From Leptothrix cholodnii SP-6 (lineage in GTDB: Bacteria; Pseudomonadota; Gammaproteobacteria; Burkholderiales; Burkholderiaceae_C), in contig NC_010524.1 in the NCBI RefSeq assembly GCF_000019785.1, positions 4,328,001 to 4,392,000 on the forward strand: 64,000 bases of DNA, written 5' to 3'. The notes beneath the pieces were generated by a model that worked only from the letters and a program-made list of their open reading frames with translations, made no database searches and was not told the origin of the DNA. Each line of letters begins with the position of its first letter. The stretch's first letter is position 1. Both the position numbers and the translations under genes were made by a program. Of this stretch, positions 21,225 through 29,514 are shown piece by piece.

Positions 21225-22013
21225 TCAGGCAAACAGCGCGGCCAGCGCCACGCCCGGATCCGACGCGCGCATGAAGGCCTCGCCGACCAGGAAGGCATGC
21301 ACCTGGGCCGCGCGCATGCGCTGCACGTCGTCACGCCCCAGGATGCCCGATTCGGTGACCAGCAGGCGATCCGACGGCACCTCTCCGAGCATGCCCAGCG
21401 TCGTGTCGAGCGTGACCTCGAAGGTGCGCAGATTGCGGTTGTTGATACCCAGCAGTGGCGTCTTCAGGCGCAGCGCACGTTGCAGTTCGTCACGATCGTG
21501 CACCTCGACCAGCACGCTCATGCGGTGCGCCAGCGCCACCGCCTCCAGATCGGCCATCTGCGCGTCGTCGAGGCAGGCCGCGATCAGCAGGATGGCGTCG
21601 GCGCCCATCGCGCGGGCCTCGTGCACCTGGTACTCGTCGACCATGAAATCCTTGCGCAGCACCGGTAGCGCGCAGGCCGCGCGGGCCTGACGCAGGTAGT
21701 CGGCGCAGCCCTGGAAATAGAGCGCGTCGGTCAGCACGCTCAGGCAGGCGGCGCCGTGGCGCTCGTAGCTCGCGGCGATCTCGGCCGGGCGGAAATCCTC
21801 GCGCAGCACGCCCTTGCTCGGGCTGGCCTTCTTGACCTCGGCGATCACCGCCGCCTGGCCCGCCGCAATCTTGGCGCGCATGGCCGCCTCGAAGCCGCGC
21901 ACGTCGGTGCGGGCTTCGGCTTCGTCGCGCAACGAGACCAGGCCACGATGCGCACGCGCCGCGGCGATTTCCTCGTGTTTGGTCGCGACGATCTTGTTCA
22001 GGATGTCACTCAT
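21225..22013 (-). CDS. trpC: Indole-3-glycerol phosphate synthase
   Basis: Encodes 262 residues, a single-domain TIM-barrel enzyme that closes the indole ring in tryptophan synthesis. Visible are '[15 protein letters not shown]' with the catalytic lysine, '[13 protein letters not shown]', '[13 protein letters not shown]' and the phosphate-binding '[11 protein letters not shown]'. It is not fused to TrpF. It begins 10 bases after trpD. Confidence 0.97.
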   Translation of the reverse strand: MSDILNKIVATKHEEIAAARAHRGLVSLRDEAEARTDVRGFEAAMRAKIAAGQAAVIAEVKKASPSKGVLREDFRPAEIAASYERHGAACLSVLTDALYFQGCADYLRQARAACALPVLRKDFMVDEYQVHEARAMGADAILLIAACLDDAQMADLEAVALAHRMSVLVEVHDRDELQRALRLKTPLLGINNRNLRTFEVTLDTTLGMLGEVPSDRLLVTESGILGRDDVQRMRAAQVHAFLVGEAFMRASDPGVALAALFA

Positions 22014-22023
22014 CGCCGCCCCC

Positions 22024-23061
22024 TCAGACCGCGGTCTTGAACGACTGCGTGACCGCCACGTACTGGCTCAGCTTGGCCAGCGCCTGGCCCGAAGCCACCG
22101 CCTCGCGCGCGGCACGCACGCCGTCGGTGATCGACGTCACCACGTCGGCCGCGTACAGCGCGGCGCCGGCGTTGAGCAGCACGATGTCGCGCACGGGGCC
22201 GTCCTCGTTGGCCAGCGCGCGCTGGATGCACGTCACCGACTCCTCCTTGTTCGCCACCTTGAGCACCCGCGTGTCGTAGACCGGCAGGCCGAAGTCGGCC
22301 GGGTGCACGACGTATTCGCTGATCTGGCCGGCCTTGAGCTCGCCGATCATCGTCTCGCCCGACAGCGAGATCTCGTCCATGCCGTTCATGCCGTGCACGA
22401 TCAGCACGTGGCTCGAACCCAGGCGCTGCAGCACGCGCACCTGGATGCCGACCAGGTCGGGGTGGAACACGCCCATCACCTGGTTCGGCGCCAGCGCCGG
22501 GTTGGTGAGCGGCCCGAGGATGTTGAAGATCGTGCGCACGCCCAGCTCCTTGCGCACCGGCGCGGCGTGTTTCATCGACGCGTGGTGATTCGGCGCGAAC
22601 ATGAAGCCGATGCCGCAGCGTTCGAGCGAGATCGCCACCTGCTCGGGCGTCAGGTTGATGTGCGCGCCCAGCGCCTCCAGCACGTCGGCGCTGCCCGAGC
22701 TCGACGACACGCTGCGCCCGCCGTGCTTGGCCACGCGCGCGCCCGCTGCAGCGGCCACGAACATCGACGCGGTCGAGATGTTGAAGGTGTGCACGCCGTC
22801 GCCGCCGGTGCCGCACAGGTCGACCAGGTTCGTCTTGTCGGGCACCGCCACCGGCGTGGCGAACTCGCGCATCACCTGCGCGGCCGCGGCGATCTCGCCG
22901 ATGGTTTCCTTCTTGACGCGCAGGCCGATGGCGAAGGCCGCGATCATCACCGGCGACATCTCGCCGCTCATGATGCGGCGCATCAGCGCCAGCATCTCGT
23001 CGTGGAATATCTCGCGGTGGTCGATGACGCGGGTCAGCGCGTCGATGTTGGCGATGCTCAT
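22024..23061 (-). CDS. trpD: Anthranilate phosphoribosyltransferase
   Basis: Encodes 345 residues. The enzyme joins anthranilate to phosphoribosyl pyrophosphate. The substrate-binding loop '[16 protein letters not shown]' starts near residue 84, followed by '[20 protein letters not shown]'. The Lys common in the 'SSKSGSAD' form is Ser here. The Mg-binding 'DEISLSGET' is present. The protein is not fused to TrpG. It is 43 bases after trpG and 10 before trpC. Confidence 0.97.
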   Translation of the reverse strand: MSIANIDALTRVIDHREIFHDEMLALMRRIMSGEMSPVMIAAFAIGLRVKKETIGEIAAAAQVMREFATPVAVPDKTNLVDLCGTGGDGVHTFNISTASMFVAAAAGARVAKHGGRSVSSSSGSADVLEALGAHINLTPEQVAISLERCGIGFMFAPNHHASMKHAAPVRKELGVRTIFNILGPLTNPALAPNQVMGVFHPDLVGIQVRVLQRLGSSHVLIVHGMNGMDEISLSGETMIGELKAGQISEYVVHPADFGLPVYDTRVLKVANKEESVTCIQRALANEDGPVRDIVLLNAGAALYAADVVTSITDGVRAAREAVASGQALAKLSQYVAVTQSFKTAV

Positions 23062-23104
23062 GAGGCTCCTCGTTGGGGCAATGTCGGGTCGGGCCGGAAC
23101 GCGC

Positions 23105-23671
23105 TCAGCGCGTCTGCAGGAAGTTCTTCAGCATCGCGTGGCCGTGTTCGCTGAGGATCGATTCGGGGTGGAACTGCACGCCCTCGATCGCCAGCGTCCT
23201 GTGGCGCACGCCCATGATCTCGCCGTCCTCGCTGGTGGCGGTGACCACCAGCTCGGCCGGCAGGCTCTCGCGCTCGATCGCCAGCGAGTGGTAGCGCACC
23301 ACGCTGAACTGCCGCGGCAGCCCGGCGAACACGCCCTGCTGGTCGGTCGTGATGGTGTCGGCCTTGCCGTGCATCTGGGTCTGCGCCCGCACGATGTGGC
23401 CACCCAGCGCCGCGCCGATGCTCTGGTGCCCCAGGCACACGCCCAGGATCGGCAGCTTGCCGGCAAAGTGACGGATGCTCTCGATGCAGATGCCCGCCTC
23501 GGCCGGCGAACACGGCCCCGGCGACAGCACCAGGCGGTCGGGCTTGAGGGCCTCGATCTCGGCGATCGAGATCTCGTCGTTGCGGTGCACCCGCACGTCC
23601 TCGCCCAACTCGGCAAAGTACTGCACGAGGTTGAACGTGAAGGAGTCGTAGTTGTCGATCATCAGCAGCAT
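23105..23671 (-). CDS. trpG: Anthranilate synthase component II (glutamine amidotransferase)
   Basis: Encodes 188 residues starting '[20 protein letters not shown]'. The class I amidotransferase supplies ammonia to TrpE, and in many bacteria also to PabB. The nucleophile Cys is in '[15 protein letters not shown]' and the catalytic His-Glu pair in '[13 protein letters not shown]'. The ATG at 23671 gives the conserved start; upstream codons to 23779 are not conserved in the family. It heads trpGDC-ung. Its partner trpE lies 26 kb away on the same strand. Confidence 0.96.
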   Translation of the reverse strand: MLLMIDNYDSFTFNLVQYFAELGEDVRVHRNDEISIAEIEALKPDRLVLSPGPCSPAEAGICIESIRHFAGKLPILGVCLGHQSIGAALGGHIVRAQTQMHGKADTITTDQQGVFAGLPRQFSVVRYHSLAIERESLPAELVVTATSEDGEIMGVRHRTLAIEGVQFHPESILSEHGHAMLKNFLQTR

Positions 23672-23965
23672 GTGCGTTCTATCCCGTTGATTGCTTGGGT
23701 GTTCGCGGTGGTGTGTGCGCGTCGTCACCCGGTGTCTGTGCCCGCACCCGGTACACGCTGGCCGGGTTGGCGAGGCCAACGCGAGGTGCCGGTCGGGGGA
23801 GTCTGGTGCGCCCGGGCGGGCGCAAGGGGTTGGTCAGGCTGCAGGCTGACGCCAACGCTGCCAACTGAGCGCCGCTGCGGATGAGAATGTCGCGGACATG
23901 GCCCATATTATGGGCTGCAACGGCGCTCGCCTTCCGGCGCGCGCAGCCCACGCAGGGGAGCGGAT
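23672..23965. promoter_or_regulatory. Divergent promoter region trpG / secretion operon
   Basis: These 294 bases separate the divergent trpG and gspF-like genes. One clear structure is a perfect 7-bp dyad with a one-base centre, GCCCATA-T-TATGGGC (23901-23915), 50 bases before the gspF ribosome-binding site. It contains a -10-like TATTAT on the plus strand and CATAAT on the minus strand. It could be an operator serving both sides. No trp leader peptide is seen before trpG. Confidence 0.4.
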
Positions 23966-25159
23966 TTGGCCCAGTTCAACGTCAAGGCCTTGCGCGGCGC
24001 CAGCGACGTGGTCCGGCTTTACATCGAGGCCGGCGACGCCGACGAGGCCCGCCGCCTCGCCACGCGGCAGGGCTTGGAGATCCTCTCGATCCAGGCCGGC
24101 AACCCGCTGGCCGGCTGGCACCTGCGACCGCGGCCGAGCTTCGACCTCGAGCTGTTCAGCCAAGAGCTCGTCTCGCTGCTCGGCGCCGGCCTGTCGCTGG
24201 TCGAGGCGGTCGACCTGCTGGCCGAGAAGGAAACCGGCCGCAGCGCCGCCGCCGTCCTGACCGAGCTGCGCACCGACCTGCACCGCGGCCAGCGCTTTTC
24301 CGACGCGCTCGAACACCACCCCGCGGTCTTCCCGCCGATGTTCGTCGCCACCGTGCGCGCGTCCGAGCGCACCGGCGACATCCAGGAGGCCGTGAGCCGT
24401 TTCCTCGCCTACCACCAGCAGCTCGACCGCATCCGCCGCCGCGTCGTCTCGGCCTCGGTCTACCCGCTGATGCTGATGGGCGTGGGGTTGCTCGTCACCG
24501 CCTTCATGCTGCTGTTCGTGGTGCCCAAGTTCAGCCGCATCTACGAGGAGATCGGTGGCCAGCTGCCCTTCCTGACCCGGCTGCTGATCGGCTGGGGCCA
24601 GCTGCTCGAAGCCCATGCGGCGCTAACGCTCGGCGTGCTCGCCGGCCTGCTCGGTGCGGCCGTGTTCGCCGCCAGCCGGCCGGCGGTGCGGCGCTGGATC
24701 GGGCCGCAGATCTGGCGCATCCCGGCCATCGGCGAGCGCCTGCGGGTCTACGAGCTGAGCCGCTTCTACCGCACGCTGGGCATGCTGCTCGACAGCGGCA
24801 TCGCGCTGCCCACCGGCCTGGACATGGCCGGCGGCCTGCTGTCGCCGCTGCTGCGCAGCCGCCTCGAACAGGCCGCCACGCAGATCCGCGAAGGCCAGCC
24901 GGTGTCGCAGGCCTTCGCCCGCCACGGCCTGACCACCCACGTGTCGCGCCGTCTGCTCGCGGTGGGCGAGCGCACCGGCCGCATGCCGCACATGGTCGAG
25001 CGCATCGCGCTGTTCTACGAGGACGAGCTGGCGCGCTCGATCGACTGGTTCACGCGCCTGTTCGAGCCCGCGCTGATGGTGCTGATCGGCGCGCTGGTGG
25101 GCCTGATCGTGGTGCTGCTCTACCTGCCGATCTTCGAGCTGGCCGACAGCATCAAGTAG
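23966..25159 (+). CDS. GspF/PilC-family inner membrane platform protein
   Basis: Encodes 397 residues. The family forms the membrane platform of type II secretion systems and type IV pili. Two tandem GspF domains are visible (about residues 67-190 and 270-395), each with 'LGAGLSLVEAVDLL' or 'LDSGIALPTGLDMA'-type motifs. Three membrane helices lie near residues 165-190, 218-235 and 365-390. The start is a TTG, supported by a strong GGGGAG site five bases upstream. It is the first gene of a nine-gene operon; gspE follows after 159 bases. Confidence 0.93.
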   Translation: MAQFNVKALRGASDVVRLYIEAGDADEARRLATRQGLEILSIQAGNPLAGWHLRPRPSFDLELFSQELVSLLGAGLSLVEAVDLLAEKETGRSAAAVLTELRTDLHRGQRFSDALEHHPAVFPPMFVATVRASERTGDIQEAVSRFLAYHQQLDRIRRRVVSASVYPLMLMGVGLLVTAFMLLFVVPKFSRIYEEIGGQLPFLTRLLIGWGQLLEAHAALTLGVLAGLLGAAVFAASRPAVRRWIGPQIWRIPAIGERLRVYELSRFYRTLGMLLDSGIALPTGLDMAGGLLSPLLRSRLEQAATQIREGQPVSQAFARHGLTTHVSRRLLAVGERTGRMPHMVERIALFYEDELARSIDWFTRLFEPALMVLIGALVGLIVVLLYLPIFELADSIK

Positions 25160-25318
25160 CGCGCACCACGGCTCGGGGACAACCCGCAGGCGCGCCGCAG
25201 CCACCGTCCTGCCGGCCTTGCGTCAGATCAAGCCTGCGATGATTTGCCGCACCCCGCCGGGGTCGCGGACGGCCGCTCGAAAGCTAGCATTTGCCTTATT
25301 GCCGGGGGCAACCGCGCC

Positions 25319-27022
25319 ATGAAGCTGATCGATGCGCCCAACGCCTTTCGAGCCGAGCCGCTGGCGACCGACCTGATCGCGGCGGCGCGTGCGCAGGCCC
25401 GCGACACCGGCGCGCGGCTGCTCGACACGCTCGAGGCCGCCGCCGCCCAGCCCCCCGCCGACTTCATCCGCGCCCTGGCCGCGAGCACGCGCCTGGGCGC
25501 CTTCGGCATGCACGACCTGCACCGCCTGCAGGCCGCCTTCGACGTGCTGCCGTTCGCCGAAGCGGCGCAGCGCGAATGCCTCGTGCTGCGCGAGGCCGGC
25601 GGCGAGCTGTTCGTCGTCATCGGCGACCCCTTCGATGCCGGCCTGCGCGCCTGGGCCGAAGAGCGCATCACGTCGCCCTTCGACTGGCGGCTCGCCCACC
25701 GCGCCGACATCCGCGCCTACCTGTCGCGCCACGAGGAATCGCTGCGCGCGATGGACTCGGTGCTCGGCGCCGGCCTGGCCGGCGGCGACCGACACGACGA
25801 GGCGATCGAATCGCTCTCGATCACCTCGATCAGCGAGGACGGCAGCCCCGTCGTCAAGCTCGTCAGCTCGACGCTCTACGACGCGCTCAAGTCGATGGCC
25901 AGCGACATCCACATCGAGACCACGCCCGCCGGCCTGACGATCCGCTACCGCATCGACGGCGTGCTGGTGCCGGTGGGCAACGTGCCGGGCCTCGAACTGG
26001 CCGAGCAGGTGATCTCGCGCATCAAGGTGATGGCCGAGCTCGACATCTCCGAGCGCCGCGTGCCGCAGGACGGCCGCTTCAAGGTCTCGATCCAGGGCCG
26101 CGCGATCGACCTGCGGGTGTCGGTGATGCCCAGCATCTTCGGCGAGGACGCGGTGCTGCGCATCCTCGACAAGCAGGCGCTGACCGCGCAGACGCTCGGC
26201 CTGACGCTGGCCAGCCTGGGCTTCGACGACGACAGCATGGCGCGCATGCGCCGCCTTGCCCGCGAGCCCTACGGCATGCTGCTCGTCACCGGCCCGACCG
26301 GCAGCGGCAAGACCACCACGCTGTACGCCGTGCTGAGCGAGATCAACAGCGGCCAGGACAAGATCGTCACCATCGAGGATCCGGTCGAATACCAGCTGCC
26401 CGGCGTGCTGCAGATCCCCGTCAACGAGAAGAAGGGCCTGACGTTCTCGCGTGGGCTGCGCTCGATCCTGCGCCACGACCCCGACCGCATCCTGGTGGGC
26501 GAGATCCGCGACCCCGAAACCGCCGAGATCGCCGTGCAGGCCGCGCTCACCGGCCACCTGGTCTTCACCACCGTGCACGCCAACAACGTGTTCGACGTCA
26601 TCGGCCGCTTCAGGCACATGGGCGTCGAGCCCTTCACCTTCGTCACCGCGATGAACGGCATCGTCGCGCAGCGCCTGATCCGCAAGGTCTGCGACGAATG
26701 CGCCGTGCGGCGTGTGCCCGGCGCGGCGCTGCTGGCCGAATCGGGCCTGACGCGCGAGCAGGTGAACGGCTGGCGCTTGCGCGTCGGCCGCGGCTGCGGG
26801 CGCTGTCGCGGCACCGGCTACCGCGGCCGGCGTGCCATCGCCGAGATCCTGCTGCTCAACGACGAGCTGCGCGAGCTGATCCTGGCCGGCGCACCGGCGC
26901 GGCTGCTGCGCGAGGCGGCGGCGCGCAACGGCACGCGCTTCCTGCGCGAGGCCGCGCTCGATTGCGTGCGGCGCGGCGAGTCGACGCTGCAGGAGATCAA
27001 CCGTGTCACGCTGGTCGGCTGA
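25319..27022 (+). CDS. GspE/PilB-family secretion or pilus assembly ATPase
   Basis: Encodes 567 residues. The hexameric ATPase powers pseudopilus or pilus extension from the cytoplasm. An N-terminal GspE-N domain (residues 1-140) is followed by the ATPase core: 'SDIHIETTPAGLTIRYRIDG', Walker A 'GPTGSGKTTTLYAV' near residue 325, the Asp box, Walker B 'ILVGEIRDPETAEIA' near 390 and the His box. A four-cysteine zinc motif (CDEC near 457, CGRC near 495) marks it as an assembly ATPase, not PilT. The ATG at 25319 has a GGGGG site ten bases before it. The end overlaps the next gene by 20 bases. Confidence 0.95.
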   Translation: MKLIDAPNAFRAEPLATDLIAAARAQARDTGARLLDTLEAAAAQPPADFIRALAASTRLGAFGMHDLHRLQAAFDVLPFAEAAQRECLVLREAGGELFVVIGDPFDAGLRAWAEERITSPFDWRLAHRADIRAYLSRHEESLRAMDSVLGAGLAGGDRHDEAIESLSITSISEDGSPVVKLVSSTLYDALKSMASDIHIETTPAGLTIRYRIDGVLVPVGNVPGLELAEQVISRIKVMAELDISERRVPQDGRFKVSIQGRAIDLRVSVMPSIFGEDAVLRILDKQALTAQTLGLTLASLGFDDDSMARMRRLAREPYGMLLVTGPTGSGKTTTLYAVLSEINSGQDKIVTIEDPVEYQLPGVLQIPVNEKKGLTFSRGLRSILRHDPDRILVGEIRDPETAEIAVQAALTGHLVFTTVHANNVFDVIGRFRHMGVEPFTFVTAMNGIVAQRLIRKVCDECAVRRVPGAALLAESGLTREQVNGWRLRVGRGCGRCRGTGYRGRRAIAEILLLNDELRELILAGAPARLLREAAARNGTRFLREAALDCVRRGESTLQEINRVTLVG

Positions 27023-28361
27023 GCGGCTGCACGTCGCGCTGGCGCCCGAGCGGGTCGAGCTGACGCGCCCGGGCCTGTGGCCGGGCCGGCCCGCCGCCCA
27101 CGCGGCCGGTGCGACCTGCTCGCCACGCGCCGGCGAGCCGGCGTGGCAGGCCGCGCTCGATGCGCTCGACGGGCTGCTCGGCGCGTTCAACGCGCGCGGC
27201 GAGGCCGTCACCGTCGTGCTGTCCAACCACTGGGTGCGCTACCTCGTGCTGCCGTGGCACGCCGAGCTGACCGGCGCCGACGAGCTGGCGCAGCTCGCCC
27301 GCGTGCGCTTCGAGCAGACCTACGGCGCCGCTGCGGCCGACTGGACCATCCGCATCGACGGCGGCTGGGGCGCGCCGCACGTCGCCTGCGCGATCGACAG
27401 CGCCCTGTTCACCGAACTGCAGCGCCGCCTGGCCGCCCACGGCCTGCGGCTGCGCTCGCTGCAACCGCTGCTGATGAGCGCCTGCAACGGCCAGCGGCAC
27501 GCGCTGGCGGGCGAACGCAGCGCCTTCGCGGTGATCGAGCCGGGGCGGATCTGCCTGAGCCTGCTCGGCCGCGGCCGCTGGCTCGAAGTCAGCAACCGGC
27601 GCGCCGGCGACGACGTGCCCGAAGCCGTCGAGCGTGAACTCGCCACCCTCGACGCCGACGCCGTGCCGCCGCAGCTCGACGTGCTGCTGGTCGGCGAAGG
27701 CGCCCGCTGGCCCGATGCGCCGACCGCGCGACCGGCGCGCCTGCTGGACACGGCAAGCCGCCCGCGGCAGGCGATCACCCGCGCGCTGCGCGGCGCCCGG
27801 CTGCGGCGGCTCGACCTCGACCTGGTGCGCCCCGGCCCGGCCTGGCCGGCCTGGCTGCTGCTGATCGCCGGCCTGGCGCTGGCCGCGCACACCGGCCTCG
27901 GCTACCTCGCGCTGCACGAGCAACAGGCGCAGCTGCAGCAGCGCAGCGCCCGGCCGCACCAGGCCATCGCCGCGCCGACGGCGGCCGTGAGCGACGAGAC
28001 CCGGCGCGAGCTGGCCGCAGCGCGCCAGGTCCTGCAGGAGCTGGCGCTGCCGTGGGAGCCGCTGTTCCGCCTGATCGAGGGCGCGCTGATGGCCGACGCC
28101 GCCCTGCTGGCGATCGAGCCCGACGCCGGCAAGGGCGCGCTGCGCATCCGCGGCGAGGCGCGCGACTACCCGGCCATCCTCGCCTTCATGCGCCGGCTGG
28201 AGGCCTCGCCGGGCGACGGCGCGGGCACAACGCCGGCGCGCGATCCCGAGGGCGCGCCGCTGCTGGCCGGCGTGCACCTGCTCAACCACGAGATCCGCGA
28301 GGACGTGGCCGAGCGACCCTACCTGTTCACGCTCGTCGCCAGCTGGAGAACCGCGCCATGA
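27003..28361 (+). CDS. PilM/PilN-like (GspL-like) inner membrane assembly protein
   Basis: Encodes 452 residues. The first 240 residues look like an actin-fold PilM/GspL cytoplasmic domain ('MSRWSAERLHVALAPERVEL', 'VTVVLSNHWVRYLVLPWHA'). One membrane helix follows at 278-300 ('AWLLLIAGLALAAHTGLGYL'), then a coiled-coil and a small periplasmic domain of PilN type ending 'PYLFTLVASWRTAP'. This is the arrangement of GspL or a fused PilM-PilN, linking the ATPase to the periplasmic parts. The GTG start overlaps the ATPase gene by 20 bases; the end overlaps the next start as ATGA. Confidence 0.78.
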   Translation: MSRWSAERLHVALAPERVELTRPGLWPGRPAAHAAGATCSPRAGEPAWQAALDALDGLLGAFNARGEAVTVVLSNHWVRYLVLPWHAELTGADELAQLARVRFEQTYGAAAADWTIRIDGGWGAPHVACAIDSALFTELQRRLAAHGLRLRSLQPLLMSACNGQRHALAGERSAFAVIEPGRICLSLLGRGRWLEVSNRRAGDDVPEAVERELATLDADAVPPQLDVLLVGEGARWPDAPTARPARLLDTASRPRQAITRALRGARLRRLDLDLVRPGPAWPAWLLLIAGLALAAHTGLGYLALHEQQAQLQQRSARPHQAIAAPTAAVSDETRRELAAARQVLQELALPWEPLFRLIEGALMADAALLAIEPDAGKGALRIRGEARDYPAILAFMRRLEASPGDGAGTTPARDPEGAPLLAGVHLLNHEIREDVAERPYLFTLVASWRTAP

Positions 28362-28897
28362 ACCGCCTGCTGTGGTGGCTGCGCCGGCACGGCCAGCCAT
28401 ACGCGCTGACCGCGGGCCTGGCCCTGATCGCCGCCGCGCTGGCGGCGCAATGGCTGGCGGTGGGGCCGCTGGGTCGGCAGATCGAGACGGCGCAGACGCA
28501 GCGCGAGCAGCGCGACGCCACGCTCGAACGCATGAGCGACGCGCTGCTGCGCCAGGATGCGCCGCAGGCCCGCCTCGACCAGTTCTACGGCCACTTCGCC
28601 ACCCACGGCGCGCCGCTGGCGCTCGGGCTGGAACGGGTGCACGCGATCGCCGCCGCCCACCAGCTCGAGATGAAACGCGCCGAGTACCGCCTCAGCCACC
28701 CGCCCGGCCAGAAGCTCGACCGCTACCGCATGGTGGTGCCGATCCAGGGCGACTACACGACGCTGCGCGCCTTCGTCAGCGCGGTGCTGCGCGAGCTGCC
28801 GACGCTGTCGCTCGACCAGATCCAGCTGCAGCGCCAGGACATCGCCGACGGCCGGCTCGACGCGCAGATCACCTTGACCTTCTACCTCGTGCCATGA
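28358..28897 (+). CDS. PilO/GspM-like inner membrane assembly protein
   Basis: Encodes 179 residues. A short cytoplasmic N-terminus and one membrane helix (residues 14-34) are followed by a coiled coil (38-66) and a ferredoxin-like periplasmic domain ('MVVPIQGDYTTLRAFVSAVL', 'ITLTFYLVP'). This is the PilO/MshJ/GspM architecture, which pairs with PilN to align the machine. The start overlaps the previous stop and the end overlaps the next start, both as ATGA. Sequence similarity is low, so the call rests on layout and gene order. Confidence 0.75.
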   Translation: MNRLLWWLRRHGQPYALTAGLALIAAALAAQWLAVGPLGRQIETAQTQREQRDATLERMSDALLRQDAPQARLDQFYGHFATHGAPLALGLERVHAIAAAHQLEMKRAEYRLSHPPGQKLDRYRMVVPIQGDYTTLRAFVSAVLRELPTLSLDQIQLQRQDIADGRLDAQITLTFYLVP

Positions 28898-29514
28898 AAG
28901 CCGCCCGCCACTGGCGCCCCGCCCTGCTGCTGGCCACGCTGGCCGGCCTGCTGGCGCTCGCGGTCGGGGCGCCCAACGCGCCGCCCACCTCCCCGGCGCC
29001 GACATCGACGACAGCGATGACAGCCTCGGCCACCGCCCCCCGCCTGGTGCCGGCCCGCGCAACGGCCGCCCGATCAGCCGCCCGGGCCGGCGCACCGACG
29101 CCGGCCGACCCGCCGATCACCGGGCGCGACGCGGCGCTGTCGGCGCTCGACACCGGCCTGGTCGCGCGCCGCACCGCGGCCGGCGGCAAGGCGCCCGATG
29201 CGTTTGCCGCGCACAGCTGGCATGTCGCGCCACCGCCCGCGCCACCGGCGCCGGTGGTCTGGCAGCCGCCGCCGCAGCCCGCGCCACCGCAGGCGCCGCC
29301 GCTGCCGTTCAAGTACCTGGGCCGGATGGAGGAATCGCCCGAGCGCACCGTCTGGTACCTGCTGCAGGGCGAGCGCCTGATCGTGAAGGCCTCCGGCGAG
29401 GCGATCGACAGCAGCTACCGCATCGACGGCGCCGAGGCCGGCCAGCTGCGTTTCACCTACCTGCCGCTCGGCCAGCAGCAGTCCCTGACCCTGCCGATCG
29501 GAGCCCCCCCGTGA
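28894..29514 (+). CDS. PilP/GspC-like periplasmic linker protein
   Basis: Encodes 206 residues. An N-terminal membrane helix or signal anchor (8-28) is followed by a long disordered stretch rich in Ala, Thr and Pro (30-130) and a C-terminal domain of about 70 residues: 'PFKYLGRMEESPERTVWYLL' through 'SYRIDGAEAGQLRFTYLPLG'. That domain has the pattern of the PilP/MshK/GspC homology region that docks to the secretin. Related proteins have, as I recall, been deposited under the name 'secretion system X translation initiation factor', which looks like a misnomer. Both ends overlap neighbours by four bases. Confidence 0.75.
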   Translation: MKAARHWRPALLLATLAGLLALAVGAPNAPPTSPAPTSTTAMTASATAPRLVPARATAARSAARAGAPTPADPPITGRDAALSALDTGLVARRTAAGGKAPDAFAAHSWHVAPPPAPPAPVVWQPPPQPAPPQAPPLPFKYLGRMEESPERTVWYLLQGERLIVKASGEAIDSSYRIDGAEAGQLRFTYLPLGQQQSLTLPIGAPP